Source of the DNA: Epiperipatus broadwayi | Lineage: Eukaryota; Onychophora; Udeonychophora; Euonychophora; Peripatidae | Length of the DNA: 64,000 nucleotides | Reading direction: 5' to 3' | Assembly: GCA_028023455.1 (NCBI GenBank) | Contig: JAQFVV010012506.1 | Coordinates: 3,032,714 to 3,096,713 of the forward strand | Shown here: positions 48,261-60,373 of the stretch, one piece after another | Numbering within the stretch: the stretch's first letter is position 1 | Layout of the letters: each line of letters starts with the position of its first letter | The notes under the pieces: generated by a model | The model's database searches: none | The model's input: the letters and a program-made list of their open reading frames with translations, nothing else | What the model was told of the DNA's origin: nothing | Translations under genes and position numbers: made by a program

Positions 48261-48278
48261 CCTGTCTATTGGACAGAC
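48261..48278 (+). other. RTE2 3' hairpin and tail
   Basis: CTGTC-TATTG-GACAG forms a 5-bp stem with a 5-nt loop just before the ACTACTATTGATGATA end. LINE RTs commonly recognise 3' structures, so this could be the RT recognition hairpin; that role is inferred. Confidence 0.5.
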
Positions 48279-48451
48279 TACTATTGATGATATTTTTTAT
48301 AAATAGTTCAATTTAGATTGCCTAAAAAAATTTATATATTTTATAATATCTATTTTATATTATTATTAATGTATAAAAATAACAAGATTATCTATAGTTG
48401 GATATAAGTGCACTTACTTTCAGTATGGAAGAAGTATAAACAGTTACTGCC

Positions 48452-48467
48452 ATCATCATCATCATCA

Positions 48468-48529
<62 letters not shown>

Positions 48530-48562
48530 GTTGTTGTTGTTGTTGTTGTTATTATTATTATT
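48452..48562. repeat. (ATC)n(ATT)n(GTT)n compound tail of LINE copy B
   Basis: Trinucleotide tract at the 3' (left) end of the minus-strand LINE. On the element's strand it reads AAC/AAT/GAT repeats. Long poly-Asn/poly-Leu frames here are repeat translations, not genes. Confidence 0.9.
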
Positions 48563-49465
48563 TTCATGTTTCAACAATAATAATCTTTATTAATTCTTTG
48601 GGTTACATACTATTACATAAATTTGATTGTAAGGGTTATAGATGCAATCATTTTATGGGTATAATAGGATTAACTTTAAGGGTTACATTAATCAGCTTTC
48701 AATGTGTATATTTTTTTAAAATGTTATTAATTTTGGATACATAGATGGATATCAAGTTTAATCATTAATTAAAGTCTTAAAAACAGTTCAATATAAAACT
48801 CAACTTCACAGATATATAGATATAACCTAAGATTGTAAAATCTATCATCGTATTGGAAGTTATTTACAGTTACTAAATTAATCTTGATTATTATTCTTTT
48901 AATCATTAATCTTTGAATGCTATAGGGGAGTAACTTCCATGTGGTGTGAAATAAGGCTACGGGTACTGTACGAAAATCAAAATCAGTTCAGAATAGAATT
49001 ACAGATGCTGACAGCTGATGCATTACAATAGATGGGGAGTAAATTCTGTATGCTGGTGGTGGATAGTGCTGAAGGCAATTACTGAAGGTGAGCTATGTTG
49101 AGAGTAATGGATGGTACCATTGAATTCTATTCAACCTGGCTATTGTTGAATTAAAATCCTTTTATAGAATTGTATGGTTGTTTTAGTAGTGACCAGGAGG
49201 CAGCAAAAATATCTGGGAGGTGCAGTATTATGGTTCCATGCCTTGATTTATTGGAGCTTATTGATGAACATAGATGAGTCTCTTCTGGTATTATTACCAA
49301 TGGGAAAGATGCATTGAGTGCACCAGAAGGCATACAGGGTGAAAGTTGTTGCACATGCTATGGTGTTGATTCTGATAGGATTGAATTAGCTGTTATACAG
49401 AAGCAACTGGTCATGTGTATGTATTTAGAATGATAGTACTGATTTGGTTGAGGGTTTGACACTGC

Positions 49466-50898
49466 TTGAAGAGGTGTTCTAGAGTTTCTTCTGCCACATG
49501 AATAAAAGATACAGAATGAATTTATATTTGTATGTAGATGGCAATACAGAGAAAATGAGATGTTGGCAATGCATGTAGGTTGAGATGAATTAGGAAATTA
49601 AAAACTCCAGGGATCATCTTTGAAAGAGTAGAGTAGTTTATAGTTATTAATGACAAGCATGGGAGAAGAAAATTTTTTGTTGGTATCTGGATATAGTAAG
49701 GCATATGTTTGCCAGTGTATGTATTTATTAGTCATGGAAAATGTTGTTCAGTTGGATGCTGATAGATTTGATTGGTAAAATGTGGTGATAAATGAAGCTT
49801 ATTGAGGAATTACTTGAAACAGCAATTGATGAAATTAAATTAATGGCTTTTTGCATATAGAATACTTGGGCACTATGGAGGACCATATCATTATTAATGG
49901 GACTAGGAAAGTGAGTTTCTTAACTGAGATTAAAACTGTTTTCTTGTCACATGATAGCTTGTTGCAGAGAGGGGAGATGGCAGAATTAAACAATTTTGAA
50001 AATTTAACAATAGGCAAATAATATGTAATCTTAGTCATTTATGAGTATATTAAGTAGGTAAATTTTAGCATAAAGGAGAGGTAAGCTTTGGAAAGAGAGT
50101 TGATAATTTGTATGGTATTTTCTTTAAATTTCTCTTATATGGTGTTCTTCATCATAAGTGAGCCTATCTTTGCCTGAAATATTTGAGTGTATTGCTTGTT
50201 GGTGTATGTAAACCATGCTGCTGCTATATTCATGTTAAATCTATGTTTATGCATTGCAGTATATTTATTGGAAATGTTTTGCAAGATGGAGAGTTGTTTG
50301 TGATATGGCAAAAAGGCAGTAACATTATCCATATATTCTATGCATGGAATGTACTGGTGAGTATGTATAATTTGGATGTGTGAAAATGTCTGTAGTATAT
50401 GCTTTAATAGGGAATTTATGTAGAGAATGAAGAGCAGTGCATTAAGAGATGAGCCTTGGGAGATGGATTGCTTAGGGGTGAATGATGGTGAAATTTTTCC
50501 ATTTGAGCATGTGATCTGTATCCCTCTGCACTGCAGTAAATTGGTAATTAAGTTAAACAGAGTACCTAAAAGGGTATTTTTAGTTAGCAAATCAATCAGA
50601 ATGGGAATAGAAACAGAGTCAAATGCAGATTCTATATCTTACTGAACTGCAATCTAAACATATTTTATTCGGTTTTGAATTTAATTCAAGATCACTTTAA
50701 ATATCATATTGTCCTATACAACAGAAGAGCCTTTTCTGAAAATATCATATTGGAAATTAGAGGAAGTATGTGTGGCTTTATATGATCCTTTACAACTTTT
50801 TCCAGTATCTTAATTCCCAATGGTCTCATGGAAATTGGACAAAGGTTAAAAAAACTAGAGGTCAAGCCTGGTATTTTGGTAAATGGTAAAATTGACAT
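49466..50898 (-). pseudogene. LINE copy B RT and C-terminal zinc motif
   Basis: 50,898-50,704 gives the RT fingers with CPISMRPLGIKILEKVVKD (the RPIS...KI motif). 50,590-50,135 gives the palm with SISQGSSLNALLFILYINSL and EYMDNVTAF; the YxDD box has its second Asp changed to Asn, so the RT was already inactive. Farther on, minus 49,510-49,466 gives AEETLEHLFKQCQTLN, the zinc-binding tail. The pieces resemble copy A at 16-18 kb, supporting one family. Several frameshifts lie between them. Confidence 0.82.
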
Positions 50899-51639
50899 TA
50901 GATATAGACCTTTGATGTCATATACTTTTTGGGACAGATAATTTGCCTAGTCACAAAAGTATTGTACAATAAAGTAACTAAGATGGGCAAAAGCAAAAAC
51001 AGGATTCTATTTGAATCTGGGTGACATGAGTTATTTATGGTGGCAAGCTTGTCAGCAAATTATATAGTTTGGAGTGGCTTATCAATGTCAGATGGTCCAA
51101 ATAAGTTTGAAGATGGTGTGAATGCATTGTATATTTGTAACCTCATGTAGAATTAATCATGTTATAGCCTGCACCAGATTATTTTCAACTTGGAGTCCCA
51201 TAAGATCTTTTAGTGTGGATAGGTGGCCAGGGCTCAGTGAATACATCCCTTGGTCCATGAGTGTCAATGAGTAAGACAAATCCTTCTTTATTTAATGGCA
51301 AAATATTTTAAGTGGGTTGGTAGTTTGATGATAAGCCTGGGGAAATGTGTGTTTTAGTGAGTATAATGTGCACAGTTGATTAGCATAATCCATGTATACA
51401 ATTCATCACCCAATGCCAGATGTCAGGAAGGTGAAGGTGAATTGTGTGTGAGTTGTTGATTATTGAATGATATTATATGTATAAAGGTGAGGTACCTCTC
51501 GACTGGATGTTCCAATTTTTGCAACATAATATGTTTCAGAGAATAAGAACTCAGTGCTATTTGAGGACAAAAGATCTCAAATAGTTTTATACATATGAAT
51601 GGCTGTGATGTGTAGTTCATCTATATTTAGGATGAGAGA

Positions 51640-52060
51640 TTGTCCAGAGTGGTCAGAGAAAGTAGTAGCATTAAGATCAAGTTTTAGTAAATGATGTGGA
51701 ATTAGGGAGTAAAAAAAGACCAATCAGTGAGGCATGCTACTTTTTATAGAATGCGGCAAAGTTGGAAGGCAAAAAGCCTTGACCACTTATACATGAAAAG
51801 GTTATTAGATGAAGTCATTTTGACATGAGTGATTAAAAATCAAGTTTAAAATACTCCATCAAAACAGTTTCTGGATAGAAGAGATAAGCAAAGAGTTAAT
51901 TTTTACAATAATGATTAAAATAATAGTAGTACCAGGAGGAATATATACAAATATAATATTTGGTGATGTAATATGGCTGAGAAATGTGGTTATGAAAAGA
52001 TTCTAATCAATATAAATAATCTTGAATAATGAAAACGGGCAGCTGGGAGTGATAATGATA
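51640..52060 (-). pseudogene. LINE copy B APE endonuclease remnants
   Basis: Minus strand near 52,050-51,920 gives SHITSPNIIFVYIPPGTT, matching the V-Y-x-P-P strand of APE domains. Near 51,690-51,640 it gives LDLNATTFSDHSGQSLI, matching the GDLNA box with its catalytic Asn. Order and spacing are right for APE upstream of the RT. The rest is too decayed to read. Confidence 0.65.
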
Positions 52061-52978
52061 TCAGTTTCAGCTGATGGTGAAGATTTGACCCTGGAGCAGG
52101 TGCAGAATCCCTGTCTACCAGATCTAATGTATATTTTCATCACAGCAATCCAAGCATGTGAGTTGTATAATGCTTTTCTGTTTTAAGTTGATATCTTGAA
52201 CATTAAGTGCTGTAATTTTTAGTTTTATTTATCAGGGTTTTTTAAAGTAATTAATTCTAGTCATCAGTTAGGGTGGGTGTAAACTCCAAATTGTTTTCAG
52301 TAAGGTCTGGTTATATAATTATGAATTTATAATAGTGGTTCATTTTTAGATCAGCTGTTGAGTGTAGTTGGTGTTTTTGATGGGTGATAGAGATTGATTA
52401 ATCTATGAGTCAGCTCAGGGGCATTAAGTTTGCATGAAGATATCACTGGTTTCCATAGAGTCTATTTCCAACATCAACATGTCAACCATATCTGTTTTTG
52501 ATTTTTAAGTTTCCAAGTTTTTGGGGGGTGGGGGTGGCATGCAGCCTTTCTTTTTGTGTCATTAGATGGATTGGGGGGAGTGGCTGGTATAATTTGATAA
52601 ACATGAAGAAAATTGTCTTTATGGGATGTGTTGATAGTCATTGACATATGTATGATTATAAATAAGAGCTTTTGGAGCAGTATTACTCTTATTTCAGACA
52701 GTACTGGCTTCATTTATTGCATTGGGGGGAGTATTGGAAACAATAGTATTTGAGGCAAGGGTTGTTTGTATATCAATTGAGCTGGTACAATTATCATTAT
52801 CTGTTTAATGGATTGTCAAATCAATAGGTGGTAGATCAAGATTGAGGGTGGATGAGCATATAGGATAGGTAGTATATGCATGGATAAACTTTGGGCTATT
52901 AACATATGTAATTATGGAAAAATTTGTTGTTGACTATTCTTTGTTGATTTGGGGATAAAAGTGATCAGCTGGTTTTCC

Positions 52979-53640
52979 TTAAAATAAAATTAGGAGATTA
53001 ACACATTGCACCACTAAATGACCTTCCCGGAGGCAGGGGTAGCAGTGAGGTTTCAATCCTATGACATATAGGCATAGAGTATCTTTGTGATCAAGGATTT
53101 CTGTTTGAATTATGTTTAGATCAATGTCATGATGCAGTTGTAATTTGAAATCATTGCTATTACTAGAAATGGGTATAAAAGGATCCTTTAGATATATGAG
53201 CTGAAAAGCTGAAACTTTGCCAAGTGGTTGCAATATATTCTGGAAAATCTTGAAGGGTGTATTCAAAATATGAGTTTTTGTGCATCTGTGTGATATAGTT
53301 GTAGCAATTTGGATCCACTATAATTAAGGCAAAGTTTCCAAGTGATTTTATTGTGCTTCAAATCAAGTCTGTCTGTGTGGTCTGAAAGAACTCAATTATC
53401 AAATATCTAGGATTTGGATGGTCAGGAATATGTGCAATGATATCTCACAGCCCATGCAAGGATATTGCATCAAATAATAATTGCCTAGGAAATTTATATA
53501 GAGAAATGTTGATGTCTATAGCAGATAAAATTATGCACCTAGTAGAAAAAAATATTTTAAAAGTTGTAAATAACCCTTTGGAGTCAAATTATTGAACCTA
53601 TCATTGGTTATTATAAGAGCATCTATATTCCAAACTATAG
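52979..53640 (-). pseudogene. LINE copy B ORF1 with CCHC zinc knuckle
   Basis: The minus-strand frame 53,266-52,979 ends with CYPCLREGHLVVQC (C-x2-C-x4-H-x4-C), a retroviral-type zinc knuckle that binds RNA in LINE and Gag proteins. Upstream (53,640-53,270) shifted frames give SLGNFALIIVDPNCYNYIT, homologous to 55,149-55,478 in copy C. Only one good knuckle remains. ORF1 would package the element RNA into the ribonucleoprotein. Confidence 0.8.
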
Positions 53641-54178
53641 AGGGATGGGAGATTGTATTTCTTGCATTTTGATTTCCAATTCTCTGATGTCACTAGGGTG
53701 TTTTTTCTATGTCTTGGAGCTGATTTGAGAATAGTCTGAAATATTGTTAATTTTGTTATTAACATCTATTGGATTATTATTACTTTTACTATTGATCTGT
53801 TGAGCATTATTTTAGTAACATTTGCATGTATTGTCTTTGCACTTTGGAAGTCAGTGTTAGTGAAATTAAAAGAGGTTGAAATATTTTTTTTTTTTATAAC
53901 TATTAGATTATAATTACTTTTTCTACTGATCTGGTATTAATTTTAGCATGTGACATCTCACTAATCATATTAATCAGCAAATTAATTATTTTATAAATTT
54001 TGAATGCCAAATTTAAACAAATTCGATAAATGAGTTATCAAGCAATTGAAGACAAAACTTTGTAATAAGAGAGAAGAATTTTATCTCATAAAATAAAAAC
54101 TTCAAAGAATTTTAAGCAGCCAAAATTGGAGCTTTTTATCTGGGTTGTTGATAGATGAACAACTGCGGAGCTACTTTA

Positions 54179-55975
54179 TTATGATGATGATGATGATGAT
54201 GATGTTTCAACAACATACCTTATTTCCCAAAAGATGCATTACATAGATTTTAAAAATGTTTTACAAGGATTCTGCCAATGTTATAAAGACATTTCAAGTA
54301 TAATGATTGTTTGTTATTACATAAATTTCATTAACATTGCTGATTACAGTACATGATTGTCATTAATGATATTTTGTTTTTGTAACATAGTATTGGATGT
54401 ATAAAAAAGAACCTTTGAATAAAAATTCATTTGCCTTAAGCTTAACTAGTCCAGTTAGATACTCTTCTGTGATATTGATCTATTGTAATAAATGTCTGAA
54501 ACATAGTTTTTTATATAGCTAGTTGCATTATAAAGCAGATGAAATATCCAAGAAAGTTGTTAATCCTGCCTACTGTGGTTGTGACAGGTTATATATTGGA
54601 CTGCTCTCTATGGAGTGACCATGTGGTCAGAAAAATTTCTGGGGGGGATATTTTGTCATACTATGCTTTTAGCTGGTGTAATTTATTGATAAATGTGGAT
54701 GGATCTCTCCTGGTGTTGTTGCCTAACAAGATGTTATGGGCATACCAAGGCCAAGCAGGCTAAATGTGACTCACATGGTGCAAAAATGTGTAATCTTTGA
54801 ATGAACTAAGTTAATGTGCCAGATGGAAATAGTGGGTCACCTGTATGCTTTTAACATAATTTGCTATGAGGAGTTTAGTGCTTGGCAGTCATCGAGAAAA
54901 TTGCAGTGTCTTCTTGACATTGGGGTTTTAATATTATGATGTATGGCATATAGTAGCTTCTTGATCAAAGACATGTGTTTGAATTATATTTGGATCAGTG
55001 TCATGGTGCAGTTGTAATGTAAAATCATTGCTAATACAAGGGATGAGTATATGGGTATCCTTTAAATATATGAGGCAAAAAGCTGTAACTTTGCCAAATG
55101 TTTAAAGCATATGCTGGAAATCTTGAAGGGTGTATTCCAAGTAGGAGTTTACACCTGGGTGATACAATTGCAGCAATTTGGATCCACCATAATTAAGCAA
55201 AGTTTCCAAGTGATTTTATTTGTGCTTGAAATTGAGCCTCTCTCTGAAAGAATTCGATTATAATATCTAAGATTTGGATGGTCAGCAATATGTGCAATGG
55301 TATACCACAGCCCATGCAAGGATATTGTATCAAGTAATAATTGCCTAGGAAATTTATATAGAGAAATGTTGATGTCTGTAGCCTTAGGAAAAAATCTTTT
55401 AAAAGTTGCAAATAACCCTCTTATAATCGAATTATTGAACCTATCATTGATTATCATAAAAGCATATGTGCTCCACACTGTGTTGTGAGGAGGAATTGTG
55501 CTTCTTGGATATTGAGGCTTAGTTCTCTGATGTCACTAGTGACGTTTTTTTTTATTTCTTGCAGAAGTCTTGGGAATAGTTGAAATATTGTTACTTTTGT
55601 TATTTATGTCTATTGGATTATTATTACTTTTGCTACTTTTGCTATTGATCTGGTAAGTATCATTTTTAGCATCATTAACATCATTTTGTATTTATCTTTG
55701 AATTTTGGAACTCAGTGTTAGTAAAATTGGCACATCTACCTGGTCATGTGACACCTCAGTAGCCATATTAATCAGCACATTAATTATTTTATAAATTTTG
55801 AATGCCAAATTCTAACAAATTTGATAAATGAATTATCATACAATTGAAGACAAAACTTTATAATAAGAGTGAAGAATTTTATCTTGTAAAATGAAAGCTT
55901 TAAAGAATTTTATGCAAACAAAATTGGAGTTTTTTACCTGGGTTGTTTATAGATGAACAACTGCAGAGCTGCTTT
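54179..55975 (-). mobile_element. LINE copy C: ORF1 plus 3' end, ORF2 deleted
   Basis: The (ATG)n tail (54,181-54,204) and 3' region to about 54,905 match copy B 48,570-49,490. From about 54,930 to 55,975 the sequence matches copy B 53,050-54,175 (ORF1 and 5' end). About 3.5 kb holding APE, RT and the zinc knuckle are absent. The junction lies near 54,905-54,930. It is a non-autonomous, half-LINE-like derivative by structure. Confidence 0.82.
55149..55478 (-). pseudogene. LINE copy C ORF1 remnant
   Basis: A 109-codon minus-strand frame with QLLLDTISLHGLWYTIAHIA, HPNLRYYNRI and ITWKLCLIMVDPNCCNCITQ. Homologous sequence at 53,300-53,640 (copy B) and about 59,000-59,290 (copy E) identifies it as ORF1 of this LINE family upstream of the knuckle. 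The C-terminal knuckle is lost at the deletion junction. Confidence 0.7.
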
Positions 55976-56856
55976 TTTATGATGATGATGATGATGATGC
56001 TTCAGCAATATACTTTATTGACCAAAAGATGTGTTACATAGATTTTACAAATGTTTCACAAGAGTTTTATCAGGGTTACAAAGGCATTTCAAGTATAATG
56101 TTTGTTATTATACAAATTTGAAGCTGATTACAGTATAATTATATGAACATTAGTAATTGCACATTATTGTTGTTAATGATACTTTGTTTTGTATAACATA
56201 GTATTGGATAAATAAAAATATATATAAACCTTTGAGTTAAAGTCCATTTGCTTTGAGCTTAATTGGTTCAATTATATAGCCTTCTTTGGTACTGAATTAT
56301 TGTAATAAATGTCTGAAACCATAGTTTATTATGTAGCTAGTTGTATTATGAAGCAGATGAAATAGCCAAGAGTACTTTCTACTGTGGTTGTGCCAGCTTA
56401 TAGGATAAACTGCTCTCTAATGAGTGAACAGGTGGCTTTAAAAATGTCTGGGGGGATATGTTATTATTCTATGTTTTTAGCTAGTATAATTTATTGATAA
56501 ATGTAAATGGTGCCTTCTGGTGTTGTGGCCTACCAAGAAAGTATGATGGTACACCAAGGGTAAACAGGGTAAATGTGGCTGCATGTGCTGCAAGACAGTA
56601 TAATCTTTGGAAGAACTGAGTTATGTCATGGATAGAAATATTAGTGGCCTGTATATATTTAACATAATTTTCTGTGAAAAGTTTAATGCTCAGCAGTTAT
56701 TGAAAAGATGATAAACTAAAGATCAGAATTCATAAAAAAAGGGCATGTACATTAGCTTGAAATGTTGAAAATTATGACACTAAGTCCTGAGTCTCCTTGG
56801 CTTCAAGGCATAGCCTGCACTTCCAACATCTTTTTTGCTGTATCATCATTTATACA
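55976..56856 (-). mobile_element. LINE copy D: 3' end fragment
   Basis: The (ATG)n tail at 55,979-55,999 and about 700 bp similar to copy C 54,205-54,900, for example TAATAAATGTCTGAAAC and GTAGCTAGTTG blocks. It stops near 56,760-56,856, just before the long ATT repeat. This is a typical 5'-truncated insertion. Confidence 0.75.
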
Positions 56857-57079
<223 letters not shown>

Positions 57080-57081
57080 AA

Positions 57082-57113
57082 AAAGCTTGTTTAGAGCGTT
57101 AGCATGCTCTTAA
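57082..57113. repeat. Short hairpin motif shared with 40,192-40,225
   Basis: AAAGCTTGTTTAGAGCGTTAGCATGCTCTTAA, same stem (AGAGC/GCTCT) as the other copy, placed directly after the ATT repeat. Confidence 0.6.
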
Positions 57114-57163
57114 GTTTACATATTGGTAAATGCAAGCTATATATAAGTCATGTGACATCTGAC

Positions 57164-57201
<38 letters not shown>

Positions 57202-57253
57202 GTTGTTGTTGTTGTTGTTAATCCTACTACTACTATTATTATGATGATGATGT
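57164..57253. repeat. (ATT)n(GTT)n...(ATG)n tail of LINE copy E
   Basis: Trinucleotide tract with the same ATT-to-GTT succession as the tail of copy B, marking the 3' end of a fourth minus-strand copy. Confidence 0.85.
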
Positions 57254-59640
57254 TCCAATAATAATAATATTTATTAATCCTTTTGATTAAATCACATTTC
57301 ATAACTTTGATTACAGGTGCAATCATGTTGTACATGTTTTTATATTGATTAATGTTAAGGGTTACATTGATCTAGTTTCAAAGTATATATATTTTTTACA
57401 AATGCTGCTATTAGTTTTGGATACAGAGGTACCAAACTTGAAACTCAACTTCATAGATATAGAGATATGACCTAAGATTGTAAAATCTGGCATGTTATTA
57501 GAAGTAATTTGTAATCATTATGTTAATTTTGATTATTGTTCTTTTAATTGTTAATCATGGAGTGCAATAGGGAGGTAACTTGTAATCCATTTGATATGAA
57601 ATCGAGCTATAGGTGCTGTACAACAAACAAAGTCACATCAGAATAGAATAGAATTACATATGGTGATAGCTAGTGGATGGAGAGTAAATTTTGTACTATG
57701 GTGGTGGATCCTGCTGAATCCAGTTAGTGAACCTGAGCTATGTTGAAAGTAATGAGTGGTACCATTAAGTGCTATTCAATGTGATTATTCTTGTACTATG
57801 ACCATTTATAGATTGGACAGTTATTTAAGTAGTGACTAGGTGGCCACAAAAATATCTGGAGGTGAAGCATTGTGGTTCCAGACCTTGGTTTTTTGGATCT
57901 TATTGATGAATGTAGCTGGATGTCTTCTGGTGTTGTTACCAATAGTCAAGCTACAGTGAGTGCAACAGAAGGCATACAAGGTAAAAGTTGTTATATGTGA
58001 TGTGGGGAGAGGGGTGTATCTTCTAATAGAATTAAAGTAGCTGTTATATAGATGCAACTAGTTGTCAACATGTATTTAGCATGATAGTCCTGATTTGGTT
58101 GAGAGATTAACCACTGGAAAAGGTATTGTTGAGTTTCTCCTGTCACATTAGATTAAAAAAATGTGTGTGATGTTTGTGTTGATGGCATTTTGTGTCTCAC
58201 TGGAAATGGTTGTGATAGGTCAATTTGAGTTGGTATTTGCATCTTTCAGGTGTTGTATTTTATGAAACTCATGTGTGTTGTTTGGAGCTGTTTGAGTGGT
58301 GTTGGAATCTATGTTCTACACACTGTTTGTTTTATCTAGGGTTTTGTTATATTTGTTTGCAGTTTGATTGATTGTGTGTGTGTGTGTGTGATAGTGAATT
58401 TTTATATGAAATTGTTTGAATATGGTTATTCATATCTGAGTTTGTGTTAACAGTGTGTGTGTAGTTGGTATTTTTAATCTGTTCTTGGTTGAGCTATTTA
58501 TTGTGATTGTGGACTCTTCTTGCTGTCACATTGCATTGCAATGTGGCCAGTGTTTATCTATGATTTTTATGTTTGTTTGCACTTTGATCTATGATAATGA
58601 TTATTCAAATGGGGGGGGGGGAGTTGTTTGAATGTTGTTATTTATATCTGATTTTATGTTACCAGTGTGTGTGTGAGTCTGCATGTATCTGGTGTGATTG
58701 TTGATTGTTGTTGCTGTTACATTGCTTTACAAAGTAGTCATGCTTTTCACATTTATAGCATTATTGTTTGAGTCTCATTATGAAGAAGTTTAGCATGGCT
58801 TCTTGATTTGCAATCTGCATAGAAATACCATTTCTGGATACTATATTAGCTTGGAATTAAAGTGGCTGCTGCAAATTAACACTGATGTATTTTTCAAATA
58901 ATGTGGGCTGAAATCTATGAGTTTTCCAAATGGCTGTGTCATTTTCTGAAAGTTTTTGATGACATATCCAAGGTATGCATTTGTGAGTTGCTGGTGTTCT
59001 AGTTATATTGATCTGGATCAACAGAGATAAGTACATTGTTTTCTAAAGGTTTTTTGGCTTTCCTGATGAAATTTGAGGATTAAATACCATAGGGTCAGAT
59101 GATCAGCAATTCTTAGTACTGTATCTCAAAGCCCATGCAAAGTTATTGTGTCATACAACAAATCCCTGGATAATTTGTATAGAGATATATTCAAGTCTGT
59201 AGCTAATAATATTATTGAATGTGGAGAATGTTTTTTTTAAATAATGCATGTAGACCTCTTGGAATTGAATTGTTAAACCTTTCATTAATTTATTTTAAAT
59301 CATCATTATTCAAATGTGCAGGAGGGTGTAATTGATTTTCTTGTGTTGTATATGGTGTTGCAAAATATCGTTAGCATTTATTTTTTTTGGAAGTGAGGAA
59401 AAACTTTATTGTTTTCTGAGTTTGTAACGTAATTATGATCCCTTTGTTGTAAATTTTTTTTTCCAGTGTTGGCACATGTTTTGGTTTGGTCTGTAGTTTG
59501 TATCAATTTGGAGAAGTTGTTGGCACTATCCATCTGGTCATATGGCCCGGTGGTTGCCATTGAAATGTACTTTAATGTTGAGTGAAATTTATTTAATTGC
59601 AAAAAATTAACAGTTATATATATATTTCCTGTTAAAGAAA
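57254..59640 (-). mobile_element. LINE copy E: 3' region plus ORF1, ORF2 deleted
   Basis: 57,254-58,160 matches copy B 48,570-49,520 closely (3' UTR and end of ORF2). 58,180-59,640 matches ORF1, including decayed knuckles at 58,530-58,780 and the block TAATTTGTATAGAGATATAT near 59,171, equivalent to copy B 53,490. APE and RT are missing. The 5' end is near 59,640. Confidence 0.75.
58290..58790 (-). repeat. Duplicated zinc-knuckle region of copy E ORF1
   Basis: Two or three diverged units of about 200 bp (GTTTGAATxTxGTTATTxATATCTGA... at about 58,415 and 58,625, a weaker one near 58,290). Minus-strand translation of the right-hand unit gives CYKCEKHDYFVKQC, a CCHC knuckle with its His changed to Tyr. 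The next unit gives LATLQCN in the same position. A GT run (58,373-58,390) and an 11-bp G run (58,611-58,621) interrupt it. Confidence 0.55.
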
Positions 59641-59659
59641 AATAATTTTCAGTTTGTAA

Positions 59660-59666
59660 TACTTAC

Positions 59667-59707
<41 letters not shown>

Positions 59708-59721
59708 ATGATCGCATATAC

Positions 59722-59761
<40 letters not shown>

Positions 59762-59785
59762 GATGATCGCACATACTGTGGACAC
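59660..59785. repeat. TA-rich two-unit minisatellite
   Basis: ATACTGTACATATATA(TA)n followed by TTxTGATGATCGCA occurs twice (about 59,667 and 59,718, period about 55), then a third partial CATACTGTGG. Confidence 0.8.
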
Positions 59786-60072
59786 ACATATAGATATTTA
59801 ACATTTAAAGAATATTAAATATTGCGTTTGGAATACTAAAAAGTGAGTTTAAAAAATTATAAACAAAGTAATGTTTTAATTAAGAAAAGAGAGGGAATGA
59901 GAATTGAAAAGATTCTTATCTTTTAGCCTCCAAAGACAAGATTTTGTGAAATGAAAAATAAGTTAAAAATATTGAAATTGTACATTAGAAAATTAATAGT
60001 AATAAAGAAATCTAAATGAAAGAAAAACTAAATTATGATGTATAAGAAAAGGGTAGTCACGTATTTACCTTG
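59786..60072. other. Non-coding DNA
   Basis: AT-rich, with no recognised feature. Confidence 0.5.
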
Positions 60073-60249
60073 CTATGATGTCATTTGCCTGAAGGCATAC
60101 TACTCTAACCACCCGATTTTTAAGATAACGTCACCTAGTGATTTGCTGACACATGTAATCGCAAAAATTTTTTGGCACATCACGTGGTGAAGTTACGTCA
60201 AAGATCGGTAGATTAGAATAGGATGCCCTCAGGGCAATGTCATCATAGA
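60073..60249. mobile_element. Hairpin MITE with about 60-bp inverted ends
   Basis: Left arm starts CTATGATGTCATTTGCCTGA and carries AGGCATAC, CTCTAACCACCCGAT and ACGTCACCTAGTGATTTG. The right arm is its imperfect complement (CACATCACGTGGTGAAG, ACGTCA, GATCGGTAGATTAGAATAGG, GCCCTCAGGGCAATGTCATC) and ends ATCATAG. The middle is only about 40 bp, so this is a short, non-coding, foldback element. The sequence around GCCTGAAGGCATAC also occurs in the 63.3-64 kb array. Confidence 0.7.
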
Positions 60250-60373
60250 AACGAAGAGCTGGGGGTTAGGCACGTGGTACAGGGTCATGAGGTCAAAACG
60301 GAGAAACAAACACGTGGTACAGAATAATGCCGGCGGCGTCCATCCTGAAAAAAAAAAATGGTAAAAAAAAAAT

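Larger units (their letters stand above)
44822..48285 (+). mobile_element. RTE-like LINE (RTE2)
   Basis: Starts about where composition changes abruptly to G+C-richer sequence (CATCCCAGAGCGTCCCC). It has a roughly 430-bp 5' region, a single APE-RT ORF in pieces (45,252-48,235), and a 50-bp 3' UTR with a small hairpin and a TTGATGATA tail. It belongs to the APE-RT family often annotated as craniofacial development protein 2-like in invertebrate genomes. It is a different family from RTE1 (clearly different RT sequence). I could not identify a target-site duplication. Confidence 0.88.
48563..54178 (-). mobile_element. Tx1/L1-like LINE, copy B, near full length but decayed
   Basis: Minus orientation. 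ORF1 remnants at 53,640-52,979 end in a CCHC knuckle. APE remnants include LDLNATTFSDHSGQ at about 51,690-51,640. RT spans 50,898-50,135, the C-terminal zinc motif 49,510-49,466, the 3' UTR runs to 48,563, and the trinucleotide tail follows. At its 5' end (about 54,178) it touches the ATG-repeat tail of the next copy. All ORFs are broken by many stops. Confidence 0.82.
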
